DNA from: Imbricaverruca yamaguchii
Lineage: Eukaryota > Arthropoda > Thecostraca > Neoverrucidae
Assembly: GCA_034440575.1 (NCBI GenBank)
Contig: JAOTOL010001647.1
Location: 990,001-1,054,000, forward strand
DNA: 64,000 bases
Direction: 5' to 3'
The position numbers and the translations under genes were made by a program. Position 1 is the first letter of the stretch, and the number at the start of each line of letters is the position of its first letter. The notes beneath the pieces were generated by a model. The model worked only from the letters and a program-made list of their open reading frames with translations. It was not told the origin of the DNA and did not search any database. This document shows, piece by piece, positions 46,501-54,352 of the stretch.

Positions 46501-49500
46501 CCGGCGTGTAGACACACCACCAGTTTGGGCAGCCGGTGGTAGGTGAACTGCACCCAGTAGCGACCCATGTCGGTGCCCACCGTCTGCGAGAGACCCTCGC
46601 AGCACGTGCGCACGATGTTGTAGTACAGGTCCCGCGCAGAGATGCCCTGCGGCCGAGTGAGAGGTGAGCCACACAAATAACGCACGCGCGCGTCGCCACA
46701 CTCTGTCGTTGTACTCTGAGTCCCCACTTCTTAGTGGCAGCAACTGTCACACCACGTGAGAGGGATGCTCCCGCACATTTCTCCCGTGCATATCGGGCCA
46801 CATAGCTTCCTGTAACTTATACCAAAGACAGTGAGCCCGCCACATGCTTGCACACGCAAATATGACACATTTCCCAACATATTGAAACACAACACGTATA
46901 CTTTGTATTCCTGTAACCATCAGTTTGTAAAGCATGCCCTTTAATAGTTTAGTTACCGTGCTCTTGTCTATTTATTCCTGACGACCGTCAGCCGCCGCTA
47001 CCGTACGTTACTAACCACACCGTTGTAACCCGCCGCTGCCGTACGTTACTGACCACACACCGGTGTCAGTCGCTGCCGTACGTGACTGATCAGACACCGG
47101 TGTCAGTCGCTGCCGTACGTGACTGACCACACACCGGTGTCAGTCGCTGCCGTACGTGACTGACCACACACCGGTGTCAGTCGCTGCCGTACGTGACTGA
47201 TCAGACACCGGTGTCAGTCGCTGCCGTACGTGACTGACCACACACCGGTGTCAGTCGCCGTTGCCGTACGTGACTGACCTGAGTCTGCTGGAGCAGCAAC
47301 AGACGGTCAGCCATGGCCTGCGGTGGTCTGACCCGGAAGCAGGTCAGCTCAACCTGGATCAGACAGTGGACGCTGTAGATGACGGGCCGCTCCACCTCCA
47401 GCACCCGCACACCCTCTGCCGGCTCGTGTTCCAACAGCATCCTGGGATAGCACATCAGGTCAGTGGACAGACAACAGCACAGTCACCATCCAGTGCACTC
47501 AGTGTCAGCACTCAGTGACAGTGCACTGCACTGTCAGCCGAGGTCCGCGCTCTGCGGCCGGACCAAAGGTCAGTGACCCGACCGCGAACAAGACGTCAGT
47601 GTAGGACACGGGACCGGACAATGACCCGACCACCAACAGGACGTCAGTGTAGGACACGGGACCGGACAATGACCACCAACAGAACGTCAGTGTAGGAAAC
47701 GGGACCGGACAATGACCCGACCACCAACAGGACGCCAGTGTAGGACACAGGACCGGACAATGACCCGACCACCAACAGGACGCCAGTGTAGGACACGGGA
47801 CCGGACAATGACCCGACCACCAACAGGACGCCAGTGTAGGACACGGGACCGGACAATGACCCGACCACCAACAGGACGTCAGTGTAGGACACGGGACCGG
47901 ACAATGACCCGACCACCAACAGGACGTCAGTGTAGGACACGGGACCGGACAATGACCCGACCACCAACAGGACGCCAGTGTAGGACACAGGACCGGACAA
48001 TGACCTGACCACCAACAGGACGCCAGTGTAGGACACGGGACCGGACAATGGCCCGACCACCAACAGGACGTCAGTGTAGGACACGGGACCGGACAATGAC
48101 CCGACCACCAACAGGACGTCAGTGTAGGACACGGGACCGGACAATGACCCGACCACCAACAGGACGTCAGTGTAGGACAGGACAACGACAAAAGGGACGG
48201 ACAATACCCACCACCAACAGACGCCAGTGGACACGGGACGGACAATGACCCGACCACCAACAGGACGTCGTGTAGGACACGGGACCGGACAATGACCCGA
48301 CCACCAACAGGACGTCAGTGTGGAACGGGACCGGACAATGACCCGACCACCAACAGGACGTCAGTGTAGGACACGGGACCGGACAATGGCCCGACCACCA
48401 ACAGGACGTCAGTGTAGGACACGGGACCGGACAATGACCCGACCACCAACAGGACGTCAGTGTAAGACACGGGACCGGACAATGACCCGACCACCAACAG
48501 GACGTCAGTGTAGGACACGGGACCGGACAATGACCCGACCACCAACAGGACGTCAGTGTAGGACACGGGACCGGACAATGACCCGACCACCAACAGGATG
48601 CCGTGTAGGACACGGACCGGACAATGACCCGACCACCAACAGGACGTCAGTGTAGGACACGGGACCGGACAATGACCCGACCACCAACAGGACGCCAGTG
48701 TAAGACACGGGACCGGACAATGACCCGACCACCAACAGGACGCCAGTGTAGGACACGGGACCGGACAATGACCCGACCACCAACAGGACGCCAGTGTAGG
48801 ACACGGGACCGGACAATGACCCGACCACCAACAGGACGCCAGTGTAGGACACAGGACCGGACAATGACCCGACCACCAACAGGACGTCAGTGTAGGACAC
48901 GGGACCGGACAATGACCCGACCACCAACAGGACGCCAGTGTAGGACACGGGACCGGACAATGACCCGACCACCAACAGGACGTCAGTGTAGGACACGGGA
49001 CCGGACAATGACCCGACCACCAACAGGACGCCAGTGTAGGACACGGGACCGGACAATGACCCGACCACCAACAGGACGCCAGTGTAAGACACGGGACCGG
49101 ACAATGACTCGACCACCAACAGCACGTCAGTGTAGGACACGGGACCGGACAATGACCCGACCACCAACAGGATGCCAGTGTAGGACACGGGACCGGACAA
49201 TGACCCGACCACCAACAGGACGTCAGTGTAGGACACGGGACCGGACAATGACCCGACCACCAACAGGACGTCAGTGTAGGACACGGGACCGGACAATGAC
49301 CCGACCACCAACAGGACGCCAGTGTAGGACACGGGACCGGACAATGACCCGACCACCAACAGGACGCCAGTGTAGGACACGGGACCGGACAATGACCCGA
49401 CCACCAACAGGACGCCAGTGTAGGACACGGGACCGGACAATGACCCGACCACCAACAGGACGTCAGTGTAGGACACGGGACCGGACAATGACCCGACCAC

Positions 49501-52500
49501 CAACAGGACGCCAGTGTAGGACACGGGACCGGACAATGACCCGACCACCAACAGGACGTCAGTGTAGGACACGGGACCGGACAATGACCGACCACCAACA
49601 GGACGCCGGTGTAAGACACGGGACCGGACAATGACCCGACCACCAACAGGACGTCAGTGTAGGACACGGGACCGGACAATGACCCGACCACCAACAGGAC
49701 GCCAGTGTAGGACACGGGACCGGACAATGACCCGACCACCAACAGGACGCCAGTGTAGGACACGGGACCGGACAATGACCCGACCACCAACAGGACGTCA
49801 GTGTAGGACACGGGACCGGACAATGACCCGACCACCAACAGGACGTCAGTGTAGGACACGGGACCGGACAATGACCCGACCACCAACAGGACGCCAGTGT
49901 AGGACACGGGACCGGACAATGACCCGACCACCAACAGGACGCCAGTGTAGGACACGGGACCGGACAATGACCCGACCACCAACAGGACGTCAGTGTAGGA
50001 CACGGGACCGGACAATGACCCGACCACCAACAGGACGCCAGTGTAGGACACGGGACCGGACAATGACCCGACCACCAACAGGACGTCAGTGTAGGGCACG
50101 GGACCGGACAATGACCCGACTCGGAGCAGGGGGCAGGCAGGCACCCACCGGAGATGCTTGACGATGTTCTGGTGCTCTCCGAGTGTGTCCAGGCGGTCGT
50201 CCAGGGCAGTCAGCTGCTTCCTCACCTGGGCCACCTTGTCTGCAACACATTACGCCGCCGGCGATAAGGCGAAGCCGCCACTCTCAGGTCCCGGATTCAA
50301 AGCAGCCTAGAATATTAGCCTTTCTGACTGTTCAGAATGAGGAACTGGTGACACCCAAGACTAACGCATCTGATCATGTAAAAATAACGAGCATCATAAT
50401 AGCATCAAAGCGTGACAACGAAAGGAGAAAACGGCACTCAGATCCAGCAAGTTAATGGAACCGAAAGGAACGGCGGTGGGAGCAAGCATTCTTTATCATA
50501 TAGCACGAAGTCCAGCTGAACCATTTCCTGTACGAATGGATACATATATTCCCCGCTGGCTGGGATTCACCACAGACCGACAGCTGGAGGCTGAGAAGAA
50601 CCTTTGGTTCTTCTACGACGCATTCGACTGCTGGGCTATATAATGTCGGCAACCTCCCACTCCGGTTAGTCGCGGGTGGGTTTGGTAATCCAGCCGGTTC
50701 TGGGATCCGAACCGACGATCTTCCGATCACAGCTCTGGCTGAGGGCCCGTGGTGCATTCTAGCACTGGGTGGCTCTCTGTAGCATGTCAGCTCTTCTTCG
50801 TGACCGAGTATATCGCAACACTGTCTGTGTAGTGCATCTCAGAACCGCTTAGTTCTCTGTGGCGCATCCGAGCACTGGCTGTCGATCTTTGGTGCACACA
50901 AGCCCCAACCGCTGATTGATACTGTATCTAAGTCCCAACCACTGGTTGATAGTGCATCTCAGCTCGGTAGTGTGCCCCAGCCCCAGATGTCGATACGCTG
51001 CCTACCCCGGCTCTGGCTGTCGGTTTCCAGTTATTTTATCGCAAGCTGACCGTCCGTATTGCATCCTTAGTTAGTTATTTGAGTTTAAGGGCGCTTCGAC
51101 CAAAACGTAATCATTTAGCGCCCATTCCGTATTGCATCCTAGTTCCGAGTGTCAGCGTGTAGTGTATTCCAGGCCCAAGTGTCTGTAACGTATCCCAGCC
51201 GCAGCAGTTCGCCTGCAGTGTAACTGAACACCGGTTATCGGCCCATGCAGTGTTTGATCTCCTGATGACCTGCGGTGTAACTCAGGACTAGCTGAAGGTG
51301 TGTAGTGTGTCCCAGTCAGGGTTGAAGTTGTACCTTGTGCTTCTGAATGTGGTGGTTGGGTATTGATGGCTGTACGGCGCGTCGACTGTCGGATCACGAA
51401 GCGCAGCGATAAATTATTCGTGAAATAATGTGGAAACATTCTTAACCTTCAAATGACATATTTTTCCAGGAAATATCGACATTCTGCTCCTTGGAACCTA
51501 TACCATCAGCTCGAGGTGCCCATACCATCAGCTCGAATTTGAGCCCGAGTCATCAAAAGCATTCTAAATGACACTAATTGCACGGCAAACTTCGACATCC
51601 TACTGAGCTCGTTTCGACATCTCACACCTAACGAAAAGCCACTATTTTAACCCTGCCGAAGCGTCACACATAGCGTCAGACACACGGCACCTACCGGGCC
51701 GCTCGAGCCGGCCCAGATAGAGCAGCGCCGTCAGCAGCCTGTTGCGCGCCACCGTCTCGGTGAGCGCCGCCAGCTTGGACAGCAGCGACAGGTGGTCGGC
51801 CTGGGCGGGCGCCACCTTGAGGGCGGCCGTGACGGCCTCGGCCAGCGCCGCCAGCCAGTCGCACAGCGCCAGCACCGAGCACGCCAGCGCCATGCACTCC
51901 TCGGGCTTGCCGCGGCACTGCACCTGCGACTGTAGGAGAGGCAGGGTCACTGCTGCTGCCGCCGGACACGGTCCTGCCATCAGGGGAACTGTACCTGCGA
52001 CTGTAGGAGAGGCAGGGTCACTGCTGCTGCCGCCGGACACGGTCCTGCCATCAGGGTTACCTGCGACTGTAGGAGAGGCAGGGTCACTGCTGCTGCCGCC
52101 GGACACGGTCCTGCCATCAGGGGCACTGCACCTGCGACTGTAGGAGAGGCAGGGTCACTGCTGCTGCCGCCGGACACGGTCCTGCCATCAGGGGCACTGC
52201 ACCTGCGACTGTAGGAGAGGCAGGGTCACTGCTGCTGCCGCCGGACACGGTCCTGCCATCGGGGGCACTGCCATCGGGGGCACTGCCATCGGGGGCACTC
52301 CCACCGGACAGGGTCCTGCCATCGAGGGCACTGCCATCGGCCCACTTCCTCAGGCAGTATTACAGAGCGGGAGGCAACACGCACACCGGGTAGCCAATGC
52401 GGGCGATCACGGGACCGTGAGGGAAGGGCACACTAGTGACATCGTCACTGGCTCAGTCAGTGATCATGCGACCGTGGTGACGCACATCGCTGCACATAGC

Positions 52501-53560
52501 GCAGCCGAGAACCTCCGAGAAACTCCTCCGACACAGCCAAATCAACACGCAGATGCAGTGGCTACAGCCACTGCACGTGGAGGGCATGTATCGTGAAATA
52601 AATAAACAAATAAATAAACACGCGGCGGCAGGCGAACATGACTGTTCCGTCGGTGGAAACCGCTATGACCCACCTCCACCATGACGACAATATCCAGACA
52701 CGCAGACAGACAGTGTGTCTTGTCGAAACTGCGGAAACCCGACACCGACTCCAGCACAGCTTGATGCGATATTATCTGCCGAGTAGCGCACATTCAAAGT
52801 CGCGTAATGGCCATACGCATGTACAATGCAAAAATAACGGTATTTTGGCTATTTCGTCAGCTTGCAAAGCAAAGAAATGGGGTGGGGGTTGTGCCAGTGA
52901 AAGAAGAATCAATTCAACCAATCGCACATGTCCAATAACATCGCACATAAAACAGCATAGCAAATAATAATACATGTCAAAAATATCATAAATCTGCACA
53001 AACAATTGAACATTCTCCTCCAACTTACCTCAATAATCACCTTCATATCTAAATATATAGTCTCGTAGCATTACACGAATATTCAAGATTGCAGTTAGGT
53101 TTTCAAACTAGCTTTTGCAGCTGCTAATCTCCGCTAGCCATCATCATATTAGTTGCACATCCATGGGCATATAGAATGGTCCTACATCCATAGAACCCAC
53201 AACTGTAATCAAACGTGTTGTGCAGATACCCCGATGCTCGGCCAGTGAGTGAATTAGTTAGTTGTCGGTTGGTTGGTTGGTTGGTTGGTTGGTTGGTTGG
53301 TTGGTTGGTTGGTTGGTTGGTTGGTTGGTTGGTTGGTTAGTTGGTTGGTTGGTTTGTTAGTTATTTGGGCTTGAGGGTGCATTGACGTCACTGGTCACAT
53401 AGTATCCATCAACCAGTGATGTTTGCAGACCCACCCCCGAACAGAGAGCGTGTTTGATGTATTTGAAGATGATGGTCTTGAGCGTGGGTCCGACCGTCGA
53501 GAGTTGCAGCATGGTGGACGCCAGGTCATATACGTCGCCGCTGACGCCTCGTGGCAAAAC
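25363..53560 (-). CDS. MED24: Mediator complex subunit 24 (N-terminal exon not found)
   Basis: Subunit of the Mediator tail, which links nuclear transcription activators to RNA polymerase II. Eighteen exons on -: 53560-53435, 52775-52674, 51917-51695, 50239-50149, 47441-47279, 46646-46493, 45723-45537, 44872-44731, 42802-42692, 42107-41976, 39240-39050, 35614-35437, 32953-32781, 30555-30399, 29961-29822, 29397-29103, 27457-27356, 25518-25363. Total 2823 nt, 940 residues plus stop, every phase consistent; human MED24 has 989. Diagnostic matches to human include [52 protein letters not shown] and [12 protein letters not shown] at the end. LxxLL-type motifs are present (LTALL, LVDLL). About 30 N-terminal residues are missing. 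Introns (0.4-3.4 kb) consist largely of tandem arrays. Confidence 0.93.
25870..27290. repeat. 88-bp minisatellite in the last MED24 intron, ~16 copies
   Basis: Unit contains GGGATGGGCGGCAGTACACA, CCATGTGGGCTGCACTGGGT and CCAACCCACCCCTCATCAAC. Point changes (CAGGG/CGGGG; GACCCCAC/GAGTCTAC) and small deletions vary between copies. Fills most of the intron. Confidence 0.97.
27356..27457 (-). CDS. MED24: MED24 exon ([12 protein letters not shown]...)
   Basis: Acceptor GTGCCGCAG|CTG, donor TCGGCC|GTGAGT, 34 codons in phase 0. Aligns with the human segment preceding the C-terminal block. Confidence 0.88.
27458..28370. repeat. 35-bp minisatellite abutting a MED24 acceptor, ~25 copies
   Basis: Unit GTGGCGGCGGGACAGGGCGG then TCACGGTCAGCCTGA; variants have CACAGGCAGGCTGA. 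On - each copy has a CTCAG near the position of the acceptor CCGCAG, so it may derive from that junction. Confidence 0.95.
28576..28625 (+). repeat. Short SINE-like element
   Basis: GGGCGCAGTGACCCTTGATG, TCGACGCGCCCCTAAACTCC, AATCCACC. Confidence 0.6.
28684..28845 (-). mobile_element. tRNA-derived SINE, best-preserved copy
   Basis: On - it starts GGGGTCGCGATAGCTCGGTT (A box) and has B box GCGGGTTCGAATCCCGC. The body then reads TGGTGGCGATATATGATC-like to GCGTCGTAAAAGAACC. The sequence after the T arm (AGCCGGC) does not pair with GGGGTCG, so no acceptor stem forms and it is not a functional tRNA. Confidence 0.75.
29103..29397 (-). CDS. MED24: MED24 exon ([17 protein letters not shown]...)
   Basis: Acceptor CTGCCGCAG|C, donor AACCGG|GTAATC; 1 base plus 98 codons. 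Aligns to human ALAKLAVWCALSS, then a Pro/Ala-rich variable stretch, then the block before the C-terminal helices. Confidence 0.85.
29398..29690. repeat. ~62-bp repeat copying acceptor plus exon start, 4 intronic copies
   Basis: Each copy repeats, on -, an AG acceptor followed by CCACTCTGGTATGTCGGAGC and CGAAGCTGGCCTGTCTGGCC from the adjacent exon. The acceptor variants are GCCGCAG and GCCTCAG; all keep AG. Confidence 0.9.
29822..29961 (-). CDS. MED24: MED24 exon ([16 protein letters not shown]...)
   Basis: Acceptor CGGCCGACAG|ATG, donor ACACGG|GTGAGT, 46 codons plus 2. [20 protein letters not shown] aligns to human RAVELLYSIFCLDMQQVTLV. Confidence 0.9.
30399..30555 (-). CDS. MED24: MED24 exon ([15 protein letters not shown]...)
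   Basis: Acceptor TCTGTGCAG|C, donor GTCGGT|GTGAGT; 1 base plus 52 codons. Ends [16 protein letters not shown], matching human LLHMGGVYWFCNNLI. Confidence 0.9.
30717..31120. repeat. 27-bp minisatellite, ~14 copies
   Basis: Unit GTCCTGGTCACCATCAGCCG then CCACACC. The unit is a multiple of 3, so all six frames stay open; the open frames are not genes. Confidence 0.95.
31492..31545 (-). repeat. Short SINE-like element, partial
   Basis: TCAGGGGCGCGTCGACTGCC, then TTTTGCGCCCA. The tail is lost. Confidence 0.55.
31999..32054 (-). repeat. Short SINE-like element, (AATC)n tail
   Basis: On +: GATTGATTATTTGGGCTTAA, GGGCGCGCCGACTACAAGG and TCATTTAGCGCCCAT. A complete copy. Confidence 0.75.
32210..32250 (-). 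repeat. Short SINE-like element, (AACC)n tail, truncated
   Basis: GGTTGGTTGGTTGGTTATTT then GGGTTTATGGGC. The body is truncated. Confidence 0.65.
32781..32953 (-). CDS. MED24: MED24 exon ([13 protein letters not shown]...)
   Basis: Acceptor CGTTCCAG|AGC, donor CCGCG|GTGAGG, 57 codons plus 2. [15 protein letters not shown] and [12 protein letters not shown] align with human LQMIRQLAGPLF and NSILERMCADVL. Confidence 0.9.
32954..35436. other. MED24 intron without tandem array
   Basis: No exon found, and the phases of the flanking exons already agree. Contains a perfect 15-bp hairpin at 35204-35243. Otherwise nothing recognised. Confidence 0.6.
35204..35243. repeat. Perfect 15-bp inverted repeat
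   Basis: CAAAACTAAAACATC and its exact complement, separated by about 10 nt, in an intron. Confidence 0.8.
35437..35614 (-). CDS. MED24: MED24 exon ([16 protein letters not shown]...)
   Basis: Acceptor GCCGACAG|T, donor CTGCAG|GTGTGA; 1 base plus 59 codons. [20 protein letters not shown] aligns with human KWHEACLSISAAILEILNAW; this is the strongest identification in the gene. Confidence 0.95.
35615..36235. repeat. 45-bp minisatellite built on the MED24 acceptor, ~13 copies
   Basis: On - each unit reads GCCGACAG|TCCGGTACGGTG, the same acceptor and first 12 nt as the exon at 35614, then TTCACCAG|GTGACCG, a donor-like site. Each unit is therefore a possible 20-nt exon with both splice sites. 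Confidence 0.92.
36470..39049. repeat. 33-bp minisatellite built on the MED24 donor, ~75 copies
   Basis: On - the unit is GCCAACCTGCTGTCCAG|GTGAGGGCGGGGCTGA, matching the end of exon 39050-39240 (GCCAACCTCCTGTCCAG|GTGAGG). Some units read CCACCAGGGTGAGG instead. Units near the exon (38930-39050) carry exon-like CTCCTGTCCAG. The 33-bp period keeps frames open on both strands. Confidence 0.96.
39050..39240 (-). CDS. MED24: MED24 exon ([18 protein letters not shown]...)
   Basis: Acceptor TACCCTCAG|GCG, donor CTGTCCAG|GTGAGG, 63 codons plus 2. [20 protein letters not shown] aligns with human AEVPFFETWMQTCM. Both its acceptor and its donor have been amplified into the neighbouring introns. Confidence 0.88.
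39241..40215. repeat. 48-bp minisatellite built on the MED24 acceptor, ~20 copies
   Basis: On - each unit carries CGTACCCTCAG|GCGTTGCCGCCG, the acceptor and first 12 nt of the exon at 39240, then GGCTCCCTGGTGTGACCTCAG-like sequence, a second potential acceptor. Confidence 0.94.
40216..41708. other. MED24 intron, non-array part
   Basis: A C-rich segment with short repeats of CTCCTCCCACATCCACCCC at 40340-40500, then ordinary sequence. No exon found on either strand. Confidence 0.55.
41709..41772 (-). repeat. Short SINE-like element, (AACT)n tail
   Basis: On +: GTTAGTTAGTTAGTTAGTCA, TTTGGGCTTTAAGGCGCCTC, GACCAGAATTGATCATTCGC. The tail tetranucleotide differs from other copies. Confidence 0.7.
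41829..41975. repeat. 37-bp repeat copying the exon end and donor, 4 copies
   Basis: On - each unit holds AAGAACTACGGTCTCGAG|GTGGGTCTTGACTGCC, the last 18 nt of the exon at 41976 plus its donor. All copies keep GT. Confidence 0.93.
41976..42107 (-). CDS. MED24: MED24 exon ([16 protein letters not shown]...)
   Basis: Acceptor TTCTCACAG|CAT, donor CTCGAG|GTAGGT, 44 codons in phase 0. [20 protein letters not shown] aligns with human LLFDISFLMLCHVAQTYGSE. Confidence 0.95.
42692..42802 (-). CDS. MED24: MED24 exon ([15 protein letters not shown]...)
   Basis: Acceptor GTACAACAG|GAG, donor ATGAAG|GTACGA, 37 codons. [20 protein letters not shown] aligns with human VLGHMLSGKSLDLLLAAAAA. Confidence 0.92.
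42840..44097. repeat. 36-bp minisatellite, ~34 copies
   Basis: Unit CACGGGCCGGGATATGGACC then ACAGGACAGTCACATA, with GATATGG/GACATGG and GACAG/GATAG variants. Begins about 45 bp from the acceptor at 42802. No clear splice junction in the unit. Confidence 0.97.
44098..44730. repeat. MED24 intron with (GAGT)n and purine-rich tract
   Basis: (GAGT) repeats occupy about 44466-44520. From 44525 to 44717 the + strand is almost all purines (GAGAGG/GATAGA), reaching 13 bp from the donor at 44731. On the transcribed RNA this is a long pyrimidine run. Confidence 0.85.
44731..44872 (-). CDS. MED24: MED24 exon ([16 protein letters not shown]...)
   Basis: Acceptor TGACCTGTAG|G, donor CAACAG|GTGCGC; 1 base plus 47 codons. 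[20 protein letters not shown] aligns with human LILRAEPTVTNILKTMDADH. Nearer AG sites would break phase, which decides this start. Confidence 0.9.
45537..45723 (-). CDS. MED24: MED24 exon ([16 protein letters not shown]...)
   Basis: Acceptor CCGTCACAG|GC, donor GCACAG|GTGAGC; 2 bases, 61 codons, 2 bases. [20 protein letters not shown] and [13 protein letters not shown] align with human AFEFLLKLTPLLDKAD and LLSEASVNNLMAK. Confidence 0.92.
45905..46068 (-). mobile_element. tRNA-derived SINE in a MED24 intron
   Basis: On - it starts TGGGGCCGCGGTAGCGCAGT and has a B-box-like GTGGTTCGAATCTCAC, ending GCGTCGTAAAAGAACCC. Confidence 0.72.
46493..46646 (-). CDS. MED24: MED24 exon ([16 protein letters not shown]...)
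   Basis: Acceptor CGGCCGCAG|GGC, donor AGCCCG|GTACGT, 51 codons plus 1. [17 protein letters not shown] aligns with human KWTAFTFLKIPQVLVKL. Confidence 0.92.
47030..47278. repeat. 37-bp repeat copying the MED24 donor, ~7 copies
   Basis: On - each unit has GTCAGTCACGTACGGCAGCG, the donor and first intron bases that follow exon 47279, then ACTGACACCGGTGTGTG. Copies differ at TGACC/TGATC and CACAC/AGAC. Confidence 0.9.
47279..47441 (-). CDS. MED24: MED24 exon ([16 protein letters not shown]...)
   Basis: Acceptor GCTATCCCAG|G, donor ACTCAG|GTCAGT; 1 base plus 54 codons. [20 protein letters not shown] aligns loosely with human PTVHAVILLEGTMNLTGETQ; phase with both neighbours agrees. Confidence 0.85.
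47560..50115. repeat. 48-bp minisatellite, ~53 copies
   Basis: Unit AGGACACGGGACCGGACAAT, GACCCGACCACCAACAGGAC, G(T/C)CAGTGT. Very homogeneous; the T/C site is the main variable. Begins 34 bp inside the donor of exon 50149. The 48-bp period gives open frames of several hundred codons on both strands. Confidence 0.98.
50149..50239 (-). CDS. MED24: MED24 exon ([16 protein letters not shown]...)
   Basis: Acceptor TGTGTTGCAG|AC, donor ATCTCCG|GTGGGT; 2 bases, 29 codons, 2 bases. Corresponds to human LLKLGEILANLSNPQLRSQA and following residues. Confidence 0.85.
50605..50742 (-). mobile_element. tRNA-derived SINE, truncated
   Basis: Ends GCGTCGTAGAAGAACC on -; the B-box region GGTTCGGATCCCAGAACC is degenerate. 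Confidence 0.6.
51065..51123 (-). repeat. Short SINE-like element, (AACT)n tail
   Basis: On +: CCTTAGTTAGTTATTTGAGT, TTAAGGGCGCTTCGACC, TAATCATTTAGCGCCCAT. Confidence 0.72.
51695..51917 (-). CDS. MED24: MED24 exon ([16 protein letters not shown]...)
   Basis: Acceptor CAGGTGCAG|TGC, donor GGCCCG|GTAGGT, 74 codons plus 1. [12 protein letters not shown] aligns with human CHGKAEECIGLC, and [15 protein letters not shown] with KNRALLHIAKLEE. An acceptor 6 nt upstream (GTCGCAG|GTG) would add two residues in frame. Confidence 0.93.
51924..52262. repeat. ~70-bp repeat carrying the MED24 acceptor, ~5 copies
   Basis: On - each unit contains CTCCTACAGTCGCAGGTGCA, as at the acceptor of exon 51917, then GTCCGGCGGCAGCAGCAGTG-type sequence. 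A shorter GCACTGCCATCGGGG repeat follows to 52340. Confidence 0.92.
52562..52618 (+). mobile_element. SINE 3' end with (AAAT)n-type tail
   Basis: GCCACTGCACGTGGAGGGCA followed by AAATAAATAAACAAATAAAT. Same 3' end as the insertion at 11140-11617. Confidence 0.55.
52674..52775 (-). CDS. MED24: MED24 exon ([16 protein letters not shown]...)
   Basis: Acceptor TACTCGGCAG|ATA, donor GTGGAG|GTGGGT, 34 codons in phase 0. [17 protein letters not shown] aligns with human VSYSSVLTAISKFDDFS without gaps. Confidence 0.93.
53262..53400 (-). repeat. Short SINE-like element with expanded (AACC)n tail
   Basis: On + about 25 GGTT units, then GTTAGTTATTTGGGCTTGAG and GGTGCATTGACGTCACTGG. It lies 35 bp downstream (on -) of the donor of exon 53435. 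Confidence 0.8.
53435..53560 (-). CDS. MED24: MED24 exon ([16 protein letters not shown]...), first one found
   Basis: Acceptor GTGTCGGCAG|GTT, donor TCGGGG|GTGGGT, 42 codons in phase 0. [15 protein letters not shown] through [15 protein letters not shown] aligns with human FFPKGATWDILNLAD and LILSYLKYAISS. The donor GTGGGT joins to the next exon with exactly the human spacing. Residues 1 to about 30 must lie upstream. Confidence 0.93.
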
Positions 53561-54174
53561 CTGCCGACACACGTCAGGCGTTACTACTGCCATCTAGCGG
53601 TTGCAGCTGCAGACACCATCACCACCGCCGACATCGAGCGGTGCAGCTACAGGCATGCGCATTGCGCAATGGACACAAGTACACCCAGGGGGCGGGGTTG
53701 AGAACATCGCCTTGTTCTGGATGTTCTTATCCAGCACATTGCCCCGTCCCGGAAATTCTCCACTTCCCTTTTTGCTATAAGATTAATTGAGTCGCTTCAA
53801 AATAACTGCAGTCAATGAAGCTTCGTAAGACTGCTCAACAATGGCCGCAAAACACCATCCCCTGCGCCACCATCCAAACCCATCCCAAAACCTCGTCTGA
53901 CGTCATCACCCAGACCGAACCGACCACATCTGCACCAAGCCCGTCCAGCACGAACCCACAACCCCAGACCAACGACATTCGTCCGAACTTCTCACGCCTG
54001 CCAGACGCAAATCCCGCCGCCACGCCACCCCACCACCCCACCCCACCAGCCCCGGAACCCATGCGGCAAAATCCCGGCTAACACCTCTGCCTGAGTCACC
54101 GCCCACCCTCTCCGTCCACCAGTTCCACCGTTATCCCGAACACTACACCGAGACCACCCCAGCATAGGAGCACC

Positions 54175-54175
54175 A

Positions 54176-54230
<55 letters not shown>

Positions 54231-54246
54231 CCCACGCACACACACA

Positions 54247-54298
<52 letters not shown>

Positions 54299-54302
54299 CA
54301 CA

Positions 54303-54349
<47 letters not shown>

Positions 54350-54352
54350 GCG
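54175..54352. repeat. (ACGC)n microsatellite
   Basis: About 178 bp of nearly pure ACGC with a few ACAC interruptions. Makes Ala-Cys-Val-Arg open frames on -. Confidence 0.95.

Larger units (their letters stand above)
50240..51694. other. MED24 intron without array
   Basis: Holds a tRNA-derived SINE on - (50605-50742, tRNA end truncated) and a short SINE (51065-51123). No exon. Confidence 0.6.

Noticed and set aside
47505..50234. Long open frames such as 639 codons on - ([16 protein letters not shown]...) and 336 codons on +
   Set aside because: Artefact of the 48-bp minisatellite. The - frame even runs into the real exon at 50149-50239 by chance.
53700..53760. Possible MED24 first exon on - reading NVLDKNIQNKAMFS
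   Set aside because: No good donor follows it and it does not match the expected RWSD..W...N(I/M)K segment.
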